Both the position numbers and the translations under genes were made by a program. DNA of 64,000 nucleotides from Prorocentrum cordatum. Taxonomy: Eukaryota > Sar > Dinophyceae > Prorocentrales > Prorocentraceae. The notes under the pieces are model-generated. The model was not told where the DNA came from and did not search any database. It saw only the letters and a list, made by a program, of their open reading frames with translations. Positions 22,052-32,639 of this stretch are shown here, in pieces (within the stretch, counting starts at the first letter, position 1; every line of letters starts with the position of its first letter). The stretch is taken from positions 1,273,715 to 1,337,714 of the forward strand of contig CAUYUJ010022392.1 in assembly GCA_963575745.1 (NCBI GenBank), read 5' to 3'.

Positions 22052-23696
22052 TTCAGCATCAACATCGTCAACGTCGTCGTCTAGCCCAAGACGGCAGAGG
22101 CCCCGAAACGGCTGAGGGGTCACGCATTCTGGTTGCGGCGCCTGCCTCACGGCCTCACAGCCGCAGGGCGGCCCGAATTGAATCCATGAGGGCGGCTCGG
22201 AAACGAAGACGAACAACAATCATATGTGACGGATATCCTCTTCCTCCTCTCCTCCTCCTCCTCCTCCTCTTCAGCGTCATCATCGTCAATGTCGTCGTCT
22301 GGCCCGAGACTCCGCCCCGAAACACCGCCTGCCTGCCACAAGACGGTCTAGAAAAGCGCCAAAAAGGAAAAGTCCAGACAGAGCGTCTCTGGACACTTCC
22401 ATACCTTCGTAGAGAAACTGTCCAGACAGAGCTCCTCTGGACACTTCCATATGTTAGTAGAGTCCCTAACATCTTCTCAAAGAGATGTCGGATGACCCTA
22501 ATATGGCCGAAGTAAGCGAAATCGTGGGAAAGCTCACGGGTTGTCAGGAAATTTCTTTAAGCATAAGCGTTTCGCTAGAGACATCCCCTCGAAACTTCTT
22601 TCGGCCCCTCGAGAGGTGAAGACGGAAGGTGTCACATGTGACGGTTGTTCTCTTCCTCCTCCTCCTCCACCTCCTCCTCTTCCTCACCCTCACCCTCCTC
22701 GTCCTCCTCCTCATCATCATCATCAGCGTCAGCATCAGCATCAGCATCAGCATCATCATCATCATCATCATCATCATCACCATCATCATCGTGTTCGTCT
22801 GCTCCGAGACGGCCGAGGCGTGACGCATGACGGTATCGACGCCTGCCTCGCGGGAGATCATCGTCATCGTCATGATCATTTTCAGCAGTAACATCGTCAA
22901 CGTCGTCGTCTAGCCCAAGACGGCCGAAACCACGAAACAGCTGAGGGGTCACGTATTCTGGTTTCGGCGCCTGCATCACGGCCTCACTGCCGCAGGGCGG
23001 CCCGAATTAACTTAAGTCCATGAGGGCGGCTCGGAAACGAAGGCGGCAACAAATGACGGATCTCCTCTTCCTCCTCCCCTCCTCCTCTTCAGCGTCATCA
23101 TCGTCAATGTCGTCGTCTGGCCCGAGACTCCGCCCCGAAACACCGCCTGCCTCACGGCCTCACTGCCCCAAGACGGCCTAGAACAGCGCCAAAAAGGAAA
23201 TGTCCAGAGAGAGCGTCTCCGGACACTTCCGTATCTTAGTAGAGAAACTGTCCAGACAGAGCGTTTCCGGACACTTCCATATTTAAGTAGAGGTCCCTAA
23301 GATCTTTTCAAAACGATGTCGGATGACCCCAAGATGGCCGAAGGAAACGAAATTATTGAAAAACCCACGGGGTTTAACAAATTTGTTTCAAATAAGCGCT
23401 CCGCTAAAGACATCCCTTCAAACTTGCTTTCGGCACCTCAGGATGTGAAGACGGAAGTGTCACATATTACGGCTATTATTCTCCTCCTCCTCCTCCTCCT
23501 CATCCGCATCCTCATCCTCCTCCTCCTGCTCCTCCTGCTCCTCCTCCTCCTCCTCCTCCTCCTCATCATCATCATCATAATCATCATCGTGTTCGTCTTC
23601 TCCGAAAAGGCCGAAGCGTCACGTAGACGGTATCGGCGCCTGCCTCGCGGGAGATCATCGTCAGCATCGTCGTCATCGTCATCATCGTCATCATCG

Positions 23697-23760
<64 letters not shown>

Positions 23761-24560
23761 GTTCAACATCATCACCGCCAACGTCGTCTAGCCCAAGACA
23801 GCCGAGGCCCCGAAACGGATGAGGGGTCACGTATTACAATTCCGGCGCCTGCCTCACGGCCTCACTGCCACAAGGCGGTCCGAATTAAATCCATGAGGGC
23901 GGCTCGAAAACGAAGGCGAAAAGTGTCACATGTGACGGGTATCCTCTTCCTCCTCTCCTCCTCCTCTTCAACGTCATCATCGTCAATGTCGTCGTCTGGC
24001 CCGAGACTCCGCCCCGAAACACCGCCTGCCTTACGGCCTCACTGTCACAAGACGGTCCAGAACAGCGCCAGAGGGGAAATGTCCTGACAGAATGTCTCCG
24101 GACACTTCCGTATTTTAGTAAAGGAAGTGTCCAGACTGAGCGTCTCTGGGCACTTCCATATTTGAGTAGAGGTCAGTTGGCGCCAACCTTTAGTGGACGA
24201 GGCGGCATGATTAGAACCTTGGTGTGAGGGTTCTTTTCTTTCTCTTCTTCCTCCTCCCTTCCCACATCAGCATTATCATCATCACCGTTTTCGTCCTCCC
24301 CGATTCGGCGGAGGTACACATAGGTAGTTTCCCTCGCGGCATCGCTGCCACAAGACGGTCCGAATGAAATCCATGAGGGCCCTTCGAGAAACGACAACGA
24401 AATGTGTCACATGTGACGGGTATCCTCTTCCTCCTCTTCTCCCCATCTTCAGCGTCATCATCGTCAACGTCGTCGTCTGGCCCGAGACGGCCGAGGTGTC
24501 ACATGATGGTTTCGGCCTCTGCCTTACGGTCTCACTGCCGCAAGACTGACCAAACAAGAA
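20100..24560. repeat. Complex 0.6-0.9 kb repeat family with TCA/TCG/CTC microsatellites
   Basis: Shared modules recur in order. GATGTCGGATGACCCCAAGA starts near 20122, 22486 (variant) and 23315. GTGTTCGTCTGCTCCGAA (or variant) occurs near 20641, 21909, 22788 and 23588. CTCACTGCCGCAGGGCGG (or variant) occurs near 20832, 22150, 22984, 23861 and 24342. AATCCATGAGGGCGGCTCG follows most of these. (TCA)n/(TCG)n tracts lie between modules at 20320-20640, 21790-22060, 22640-22790, 23460-23590 and 23660-23765. A GAGGCC/CCCAAGACG minisatellite (20940-21520) and a TA microsatellite (21737-21800) are inserted. All long frames are poly-His, Ile, Met or Asp from the triplets; none is credible as a gene. 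Confidence 0.85.
22371..24165. repeat. Six copies of a 30-base hairpin motif GTCCAGA..TCTGGAC
   Basis: Pairs at 22371/22420, 23202/23250 and 24081/24129, each about 48 bases apart. The unit is GTCCAGACAGAGCGTCTCTG followed by GACACTTCCATA. GTCCAGA can pair with TCTGGAC around a short loop. Copies with changes often keep partial pairing. They lie inside the complex repeat family above. Confidence 0.75.
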
Positions 24561-25129
24561 CGGGAAGCGTCGATTTGTCCACTGGGCTTGTGAATTATGC
24601 TCCGCTGCTCGGACTTACTGCGACAATATGTCGCGGTCTGCCGAGCTGGTCTGCCGCGCTGGTCCGTCGTGAAAAAAGTTTCCTCTTCCAAAACGGGGCG
24701 GCCCCCTCGGGCCAGGGCACGGCGGAAGCGGGCCGGACGAAAGGCGCGACTCTGGGCCCGCCAGGGACACCGAAGCCCCCCCAGAACAGACAAGGCTTTC
24801 GGGGCCCCCGATGCATGCTAGCCGCATCCCGGGACGCCAAGCCCCTACCATGCAGAGCACCGCAGAGGCTGCCAAGAGGTTCGAAATCAGCGCAAACCGA
24901 GGCCAACCGTCAAGACACGGCACCCCTCATAGCGAAAGATATTGGCGCGAGGTGCGGCTGGCGACAGACAGTCGGATGCGCTCTCAAAATAAAAAAAAAA
25001 CAGCTCTGATCGGCGACGCCAGAACAGCTGCACATATGGAAAGATCTCCTCACATGAGACAACTCTGATCGGCGACGAGCGAACACCTGCAACAAGGAAT
25101 GACTCACTCACAGAAGCACTGCGGCTGCG
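24561..25129. other. Spacer with a short copy of the GCTGGTCTGCCG minisatellite
   Basis: 24632-24671 carries GGTCTGCCGAGCTGGTCTGC then CGCGCTGGTC, the same repeat found at 30812-31016 beyond the other end of LINE element 2. The rest shows a duplicated GCTCTGATCGGCGACG (about 25005 and 25065) and nothing coding. Confidence 0.6.
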
Positions 25130-25176
25130 AATAAAAGGTGGCATCCGAGAGAACTGCAAAGGGAGCCGCATTATCT

Positions 25177-25880
25177 TCAATATTCCTCGGATCTGGCGCC
25201 GCGGCGCTCCAGGCGCCGACGCGCGCGGCGCCGCTCGATGACTCCATGGGCCGCCTCGGCGCTGGCCGCCAGCTCCTCGGCCGCCGAACAGTGGGCAGCA
25301 AGGGCGGCCTCCTGCGGGCTGCCCGCGCTGGCAGCGGGCGCCGCGGCGGCGCTGCTCTCCCTCGCCTCGCTGCGGGGAGGATGGGGCGCCGCCGCCGAGC
25401 TGCTGGCCGCCTGGCCTGCGCTCTCACCTCCAGCTGGAGGCTCTGGAGCGACGCCGAGCCACTCCATGCACTTCTCCTGGGCGTCGGCTGGCGCGGGCCC
25501 CTGCGGCCGATGGCGGGGGGTCCCCAGGCCCTTCTGCCTCTGCTTCGCCGCCCGAGGTCGTCCGCCAGGGCGCAGACATCGCGACCAGAGGCTGCGCTGG
25601 GCCCCCGCCGCTCTCGTCGGCCTTGTCGCCGACGCACTGCTTTTTGAGCTTCGGCTTGGCCCCCGAGCGGCCGCCCAGCGCCACGTGGGCCCCGCATCTC
25701 GCGCAGGCCACCAGCTCCAGGGGGCCCTCGCCTTCGCCGCTGCAGGCGCAGCTGAGGGCGAGGCCCGCCGCGCCGAGGGCCAGCGCGCCCAGGCCGAGGG
25801 CCGCCGAGCCGCCCTTGGCCGCCGAGCGGGCGCTCTCTAAGCGCTGCCGTTTGGGCTCGGGGCCGTCATGTGCCGTCATC
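25177..25880 (-). pseudogene. Element 2 C terminus with CxxC zinc knuckle
   Basis: After the RNase H the frame reads GPEPKRQRLESARSAAKGGS, a possible basic NLS-like patch. It then reads LELVACARCGAHVALGG and KLKKQCVGDKADESGG, a CARCGAH...C finger like those closing many LINE proteins. An Ala/Ser-rich tail ends at 25177 (ERRRARRRLERRGARSEEY). No poly(A) tail is present at the 3' edge. Confidence 0.55.
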
Positions 25881-26059
25881 GCCCTGGCCTCCTGGCGGCG
25901 GCGGCGGGGCGGGCCCCTCGAACCGCGCGCGGCGCCGCTCCTCGGCGTCTGGCAGGCCCTCGCTGTCTTTGGCGTTGACCCCCTGCCAGATGACTGCGGC
26001 CTGCCCGATCCGGCGCGCCAGCTCGTGGACCGCCTCCGCGAGCGCGCGGTGCTCGCCGA

Positions 26060-26990
26060 TGGCCTGGCTGTCCACCGCGAGGAGCTTGGCGCCCATCTTG
26101 GCGAGGCGGTCGGCGCGCTCGTTGCATCTGCGCTGCGCCTCCGTGAGGGGCCCATCCAACACCGCCTGCCTGCTGCCGCGCGCTGGCACCTTCCGCGCGG
26201 CAAATGCCCCTGGCTCGAAGGCCGCGTGGCCCCTGCTCCAAAGGCGCGCGCCAGGCCTGTTCGGCGCCGCGGCATGCGCGCGGCCCTTCCTGGGGGAGGA
26301 CACCGCGGAGACGCGGTCTATGTTGGCCTCTTCCACGCCTAGCCCAGCATAGCTGACCAGCACCCAGGCCGCGAAGTCCTCGCCGCCCTGGGCCGTCTGC
26401 TCGGGTCAAACGTCGCGTCTGACCGAGCCGCAGGCTCCAGCAATCAGGTTGCCGTCGTCGTCGCATTGCGCGATCGACCACCCAGCGCGGCGCAATGGGG
26501 CGTGGCTGGGCTCGAGGGCCGAGCCGTCCATGAAACATCTTCTGGTGTCCTGCGCATCCACCGCGCGCCCACTGCATCGAAGCGGCGCCCTGTGGCGGCG
26601 GGGGGTCGGGCAGCCAGCTGTGCGCGAAGTTTTTTCAAGCAGCCTCGCCTCGCGCTCGGACCCTCTCGGCGCAGCGCTGCAGGCGCGGCGAGACGCTGTC
26701 CCTTCGCTGGGCCGCCAAGACGGGGCGCGCGAAGAGGCGGTGCCAGGGCGTGCCGCGCTCGGCTCCGCAGTTGCAGCACCTCGAATGGCCGCGCTCCCCA
26801 GCGTCGTGGAGTCTGGCCGCCGTCCAGTGCGCGTTGGAGATGTAGGCGATCAGCGCGTGCCGTTCTCGCTCGCGCAGGTAGGTCTCCTCCATTTCCCAGC
26901 AGCGGCGCGATTGCGCCCTGGGAGGGGGGGGCCATGGCAAGCGCCGCCGTGCCCCGGATTGCTCGCCTCGCGGCGGTCCGAAGCACGCCC
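26060..26990 (-). pseudogene. Element 2 RNase H domain, last catalytic His changed to Arg
   Basis: FMDGSALEP at 26534-26508 gives the first acidic residue (DGS), followed by RRAGWSIAQCDDDGNLIAGA, the beta-hairpin of RNase H. A TGA then interrupts. The other half reads GGEDFAAWVLVSYAG and GVEEANIDRVSAV (the expected TDC position is altered). The end reads RKVPARGSRQAVLDGPLTEA and CNERADRLAKMGAKLL, the 'KV.AH......G....GNE.AD.LAK.GA' end of LINE RNases H. His-to-Arg (CAC to CGC) and Gly-to-Cys are visible there. The domain removes RNA from the first cDNA strand. Confidence 0.75.
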
Positions 26991-27539
26991 GGCTCCGAGC
27001 GCCGCCTCCACGCCTAGCTCGCGGGGGCCAGGGGGCGCGAGATCCAGCGCGTCGCCTTGGTCGGTGACGCGGACCCGCTCGGATCCGAAGTGCCGCCCGA
27101 TCCTGGCCATGGCGAGCGCTGCGGCATCGACGGGAGCAGCGCATTGCACCCGCGGCGAGACAGCCTCAGCGCGTCGGGCGGCCGCGGCTTCCAGGCTGCG
27201 CCCAAACACGTGCAGGGGCAGCTCTCCCGACTGCAGCAGCGCGGCCAGCATCTGGACAATGGCTCCAGCGGTGAGCACGGCAGCATCCTGGCCGCGGCGC
27301 CGCCTGAGCTCGAAGCAGCGCGGCCGCATGCCCAGGGCGGCCCCGCGGCAGTCGCCCAGCGCTGCGAATAGCTGTGAGCCTCCAGTGCAGCTCGCCGTCC
27401 GCGACGCCCGTCACTGCGCGCTCCCAGACCACGCTGGCCGAAGGCGCCGCCGCGTGGATCAAATCCACCTCGGCGCCGGCCGCCTGCAGGCACCGCAGCC
27501 TGCGCGCGCGGCTGGGGGCGCCAGCTGCTCGGGCGCGGC

Positions 27540-28841
27540 CCTAATGGGCCCCTTCGCCCGGTGACGTTGGCGTCGGTGCCGAGGCTCCTGGCATGGAGGG
27601 CGCGAGCGCGCAGCCTTGCTCCTTCCAAAAGCTGCCCAGCTGCTGCGCCAAGCCAAGGCTGGAGGCGAGATGCGATGTTCCGGCAGCGCTGCGGGGAAGA
27701 TGACGCCCCCCTAAGAGCCGTGCAACTTCGACCCCAGCACTGCCGAGTCGCGCGGCCGCCAGCCGCTCGGCGCCAACGGCCTACAGCGCAACGTCGCCTA
27801 CGACGTCGCGAGCGACTGCCAGCGGCCCGACGCCCGCAGAGGCGGCGCGGAGCGCCCCCGAGCACAGGCAACTTGGCCGCGGCAACGGCGCGCGCGCGCA
27901 GCCCGCCAGCTCCGCCCCCTGCGCGCAGAAGGGCTCCGACGCAGGCCGACGTAGCTGATGAATCTCGGGTTCTGTCACATCGCCAGCAGCCAGCCCTCGC
28001 AGCAAGCGCAAATTGAAACCGTGCTCGACCCCGCAGGCTCCAGAAGACATCGCGCCGCAAGTTCTCGTGTAACTTTGCGGTGTCGAGGAAGGGGCTGCCA
28101 GCTGCGAACCCGCCATAGACCTGGCGAAGGCCGCGTAAGCGTCGTGGGGCCATCCGACCTTCTCGCATCCTCGCTTGGCTTGCCCCAGAAGAAGCGGTAG
28201 TCGTGCTCGGCCTCCCAAAGCGCGAAGATGGGCTGGCGCAGTCTACTCCAGATCCCCAGCGGCAGCGGGATGAGGACGATCGGCCGACCCCCTCCTCCGA
28301 CCTTCCGGATGAACGCCATCGTGGCCGCCATCGCTCCCAGCGTCTGCGGCCGCTCCTCAAACGCCTCAAGGATGTCCAAACACCTGGGCTGCAGGGCGAC
28401 AAAGAGGAGGAGGAGAAGGAGCTGGCGCGGGTGTAGCTGGTCGGCGCCAAGGCCCGCGGTGGGTGAGCACCGCCTGCAGACCACCTGGATCATCTCCAGG
28501 GTGATGGGGGGCAGCGTCCAGCCCCGCGTGCCCCAGCTCGCCGCGCCTGTGCCGCCCGCGAAGCCAGGCCGCTGCCGCGGCGCCTGCCAGTTCGCCTCCA
28601 GCTGCCCGACGGCCACCACGCCTGCGAGAAACATTCCAGAGTGAGGGCCGACGACCTGCGGCGGCGGCACCGCCTTGGCGAACCCGCGCGCTAGCCGCCC
28701 ACCTTCCTGGACTGCCTCTTTGGCCCAGGCGCGCCAGGAAGCGGCGCCCCTGGCCCCGTCGCGCCGCGGGCGCGTTTGCAGGACAGCGACGGCACCTTCG
28801 TGTCCGTGTAGACTCCAGCTTGCCCTGCCAGGTCTCGCCAC
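27540..28841 (-). pseudogene. Element 2 reverse transcriptase, catalytic box VDD changed to VGD
   Basis: GLGADQLHPRQLLLLLLF is the 'G.D..HPR' block of this LINE group, and FIRKVGGGGRPIVLIPLPLG is the 'PK.GGGRRPI.L.P' block. WSRLRQPIFALWEAEHDYRF follows, then FLDTAKLHENLRRDVFWSL (motif A). Near 27800-27781 the frame reads VVGDVAL then TAG: the expected VDDVALQ box has GGC for GAC (Asp to Gly) and TAG for CAG (Gln to stop). ARSLGTDANVTG near 27610-27560 is the 'R.LG.D' element after the palm. At least three frame changes. Confidence 0.7.
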
Positions 28842-29364
28842 TCGCTGGCGTCGAAGCCGTGGGCGCCCACCTCGTCCTCAACGCATGCTGCGGCGGTGGT
28901 CTCCCCCAGCAGGGCGGCGCCGCGGTCGGCCTGCTGCTCGCGCCAGCGCTGGCGGGCGGGGCGCCATTAGCGCGCGCGCTCCGCTGCGAGGCGCTGTTGC
29001 GCGACGTCCAGCGCCCGGCGAACGCGGCGCGCGAGGGCGGAGCGCCCGCGGCGCTCTTGCTTGACGGGGGCGCTCATCGGCTTGAAGACTCGTCCTGGCC
29101 CGTCAGCTCTGTCTAGGTGCCTCTTGAGCTCCGTGGTCTCGATGCCATGGATGCCCACGAGCGCGCTCTCCGCCGCCTGCGTCCACTGGCGGGCCGCCGC
29201 AGGTGAGTTAGAAGGGCGGCGACCAACCTCCCAGTTCCAGCAGACCGGCCAGGCTGCCCACTGGGCGCGCCCTACGCGTCGGAGAAGTTAAACCTCCGCA
29301 TCCTCCCGCGCCGCGCAGTGCGGGCCTGTCCAGAACCTGGGCCAGCGCGTCAAACCTAAAAGCC

Positions 29365-30025
29365 CTGCAGCAGGTGGGCGGGCATATACGGGAAGAGCCC
29401 GAAGCCGCCCGCCACCTCTGCCGCGGCGACGCCGTGGGCTAGGCAGCACGAGCTAGCGAACCAGTCGTAAACGCGCCCACGCCCTGGGCAATGCACGTCG
29501 GCCCCGCTGGCCCCAGGTAGGCTCTGGGCTGCGCCATGGGCCGCCCGAGCTCGCCGAAAGTGCCCGGCCCCATGTTGAAGTCGCCCGGCGCCAGCCGCGG
29601 CAGCCCAGCGGACAGCGCCACATCGCCGACAGCCGCGAAGATGTCCAGGTTGACGCGCTTCTGCCCGAGGGAGTCCTGGAAGTACAGGGAGGGGGCCAGC
29701 ATCTCGAAGCCCGAAGCCGTGGAGACCATCACCCCGATCATTCGGTGCTTGAAGTCGCCTGGGACCTGCCGCTGGATTTTGCTGGCCTGGAGGTCCGACC
29801 TCACGAGGGCCGCAACGCCGCCCGAGTGGGCCAGGGCCCGCCATTGCCCGCGGGAGCTGCGGCGTGCAGGAAGGCCGCATACGCCAGGTCTCTGGCGCAC
29901 CCCACAGCCTGTCCCAGCTGCTGAGGCGTCTGGCGGACCTCCTGGAGCATCACTAGATGCGGCCGCGCCTCGCGCGTTCTGGCGAACGCCCCCAAGACCT
30001 CCATGCTCCCGCGCCAAGTGTTGCT
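29365..30025 (-). pseudogene. Element 2 endonuclease (EEP family)
   Basis: The N-terminal block ALGINSNTWRGSMEVLGAFA with HLVMLQEVRQTPQQL lies near 30035-29920. One frame later come GVAALVRSDLQASKIQRQVP, VNLDIFAAVGDVALSAGLPR, then LAPGDFNMGP near 29600-29570. GDFN is the catalytic signature of the nuclease that nicks target DNA for priming. The end reads VYDWFASSCCLAHGVA and FPYMPAHLLQ, altered versions of the xIDY and PHxPV blocks. One frame change near 29850 and one near 29490. Confidence 0.7.
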
Positions 30026-30419
30026 GTTAATCCCGAGGGCCTCCAGGCCGCTCCTGGCCCATAGCTGCACGGCTGCAGCAGCTCCTGGCGCCGGGGGGCG
30101 GCCTGCCGTCGCCGCGCGGCCGAGGGCCTGCGGGCTGCCGCCTCCTACGCGGGCGGCGTCGGCGGCAAGGCTGAACGCCTGGCTTCCCAGCAGGGGCGGC
30201 GCCGCGGCTGCAACTGCCAGCGCGGCGCGCTGCAACGTCACCAGAAGGAAGGCCCTCAGTCGCCTCGGCAGCCAACCTGCGGTCGCAAGCCCGCGCGACT
30301 TGGGGCCAACTGTCCAGCGCGGCGCCTCGGCGCTCCGCCTGTCCGCGCTCCGCCAAAGATTGCGGCCCCCAGAAGCCGCCGCTGGCCCTGGGGGCGTCGC
30401 AGCCGCCAGCCTCGCTGCT

Positions 30420-30811
30420 GGTGGCGAGGTCCTCCATGGGGCAGCTGTCCGCCCACCCCTCGCGCTTCGGCCGCTCTGGGGGCCCCGCGAGTTGCTTCCG
30501 CACCGCCGCCATCTGCGTGAGGACTGACGCCCGCGCCGTCTCGAAGTTGCTGCTGTGCCAGGCCTCTGGCAGCCGACGCCGCTCCTCGGCCTCCTCCTCG
30601 GCGCAGGCCGTGTCCTCGAGGACCCGGAAGTCGCGGGCGGCCTCCTCCAGATCGCTGTCGGTCGCCGCCAACCCCTCCTGCGCATTCTGGAGTTGGGCCT
30701 TGGCGGCCTCGCGAGCCGCGCGTTTCTCCTCCAGGCTCTCACGAGCCGCGCGCAGCCGCTTCTCGTTCTTGCTGATGGCGTTGGCCTCCTTGTGCAGCCT
30801 GGCCGAGCGCG
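30420..30811 (-). pseudogene. Element 2 N-terminal coiled coil
   Basis: The frame from about 30800 reads EANAISKNEKRLRAARESLE, then AAREAAKAQLQNAQEGLA, then SDLEEAARDFRVLEDTACAE and FETARASVLTQMAAVRKQLA. This is a continuous Ala/Glu/Arg heptad-like helix. It then turns Gly/Pro-rich (PPERPKREGW). It plays the ORF1-like, RNA-binding and multimerising part in such elements (inference). Upstream, the same frame runs into the minisatellite and reads Gln/Thr/Pro repeats that are not protein-like. Confidence 0.6.
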
Positions 30812-31016
30812 GCGTGCTGGTCTGCCGCGTTGGTTTGCAATGCTGGTCTGCCGCGCTGGTCAATCGTTCTGGTCTGCCGTGCTGGTTTGCCGTGCTGGTC
30901 TGCCGAGCTGGTTTGCCGTTCTGGCATGCCGTGCTGGTTTGCGATGGTTTATGCTGATCGACCCTGGTTTGCAATGCTGGCCTGTCGCGATGGCGCACCG
31001 CGCTGGCTTGCCGCGC
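30812..31016 (+). repeat. GCTGGTCTGCCG minisatellite, about 13 units
   Basis: Tandem 15-16-base units such as TGCTGGTCTGCCGCG, TTGGTTTGCAA, TGCTGGTTTGCCG and TTCTGGCATGCCG. The same repeat in the same orientation occurs at 24632-24671. Element 2 lies exactly between the two blocks. Confidence 0.85.
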
Positions 31017-32280
31017 TGGATGAAACGATCAACTACGTTGGCCCGCTGCGCCCCCCCCCCCCCACCCGATTTCTGGGAGCGTCTGCAGCGAAAGCGTCGT
31101 CTTGTAACAATAGAGGTGGCACAGCGACTTTTTCAACGCATCAATTCTGCGAGGTTGCCCCAACATGGCCTCGCTGCGGCCCAACAGCCCGCCGAGCCAG
31201 CCCGAAGAACCCCCAGGGGGTCGGCGGCGAGGCGCAAGCCCAAGATAATCAATTATGTGAGGATGTCTCAGGCAAAACGCGCTCCCCCAAAGATTCGCCC
31301 AATTGCCCGCGATCAACTTTCCGATGATGTCTCAAGCGTCGCTGCCGCGGTACGCAGCGCGCAACGCGGAGCGTTGTGGCACGTGGCCCAACGCGCGGGG
31401 TCAAAACGAAGATCTGGCTGCATACGCTCGTCGAGCGCAGGCCCAGACCCGCAATGTCTCGACCCAGGCGCTTCGACAGCGCAGGTCCTGCGTGTTCAGC
31501 GCGGGCGCCCCAGGGCAGCTGAGGTCTCAATCAAAACCCTTGTTTGCGCAAAAAACCGAATGCTGCAGGCATGACGCTAGCACGAGCCCAGATCAAATAA
31601 GACAACGTGGGCCACGTGCGCGCGCCCCCCGCGCGCGCCGAACTCGGTGTCGCACGCAGTTCAACGCTGGTTTTCCTTAGAGCTTGGCCTATGCATCACA
31701 ATGTTTTTCAATGAATTGTCCGCTTGGTTGTCTGCGTGGGTACCCCTCCCTCGTCAGATTCTTCACCTGCATCATCGGCATCGCCATCGCCAGCTTGTGA
31801 CCGTCATCGTCCGTTGCCACGTTCGCCATCATCATATTCGCCGTTACCATCGCCACCGACACCATCACCAACGCCATTGTCGTCGGCATCGTCGTCGTCG
31901 CAAACGTCGTTGCCATCGCTATCATCTGCGTCGTGACTGCCACCGCGCGTCCTCAAGGATGGGCTAAGTCAGCGCTGCCAGAGCCTGCGTGCCAGCGCGC
32001 TGCTGAACGCAGTCCACTCGCGCGACAACATGCGAAACTCTTTCAAACACATTAGGGTAGCAATCGTTACAACGGTCCAAACAATTTCAATGACTTGTTT
32101 TTTCCACATGTCCGGCCCGCGCGCACTCACTGCCATCATAGGAAAACAACTGTATTATAAACTTGCGTAATCCTATCGGTTTCACGTCCCAGCGCGGTGC
32201 GCTCTTTATGCGCGTAGGTCTACGAGCCTGTATTACATAATCCGCATCGTGCCCTGCGGCACGGAATGGGCGTTCCATCA
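31017..32280. other. Spacer, no gene recognised
   Basis: 31043-31062 is a C run. 31740-31935 is rich in CATCGTC/CATCGCCAC units, a related patch of which returns at 33880-34070. The remaining sequence has no domain, intron signature or RNA that could be recognised. Confidence 0.5.
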
Positions 32281-32639
32281 GGTCCCTAGACTCGGTCCTG
32301 AGAAATCTCCAAAGAGGCCCCCAAGATACCCCCAAGAGGCCCCAAGAGGCTCTAAAACTGCCCTCAAGAGGCCTCCAGAGGCCTCGAACCTGCCTCCCAC
32401 AGGCCCTAGAGAGGCCAACCACGAGCTCCCAACCAACATCCAGGACTCCTCTGACCCATCAGCCAGGCACGGTGGCGGGATATGCCGAAGGTAACTAGAT
32501 CCGCCGCCCCCTGTCGATTCATCGCAGGGGTGCCTGGCATGCCAAACTATTACGGTTTTGGTTTTGGTTTTTTACCAAAAGAACTCCCCCTGGGGCTCCG
32601 GCGCGTCCCGCCGGCCACCCGGAAGAGGTGGTTGCAAAC

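Larger units (their letters stand above)
25130..30811 (-). mobile_element. Nearly full-length LINE (element 2): coiled coil, EN, RT, RNase H, zinc knuckle
   Basis: Minus-strand order is coiled coil (30800-30430), endonuclease (30010-29370), reverse transcriptase (28840-27540), RNase H (26990-26060) and a Cys-rich C terminus (25880-25580), then an Ala-rich tail to 25177. GC is very high, with GCC/GCG-rich codons unlike element 1. At least six frame changes or stops are present, plus changed residues in the RT and RNase H active sites, so it is inactive as assembled. Both flanks carry the same ~15-bp minisatellite. Length (5.6 kb) is normal for a one-ORF LINE with RNase H. Confidence 0.8.
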
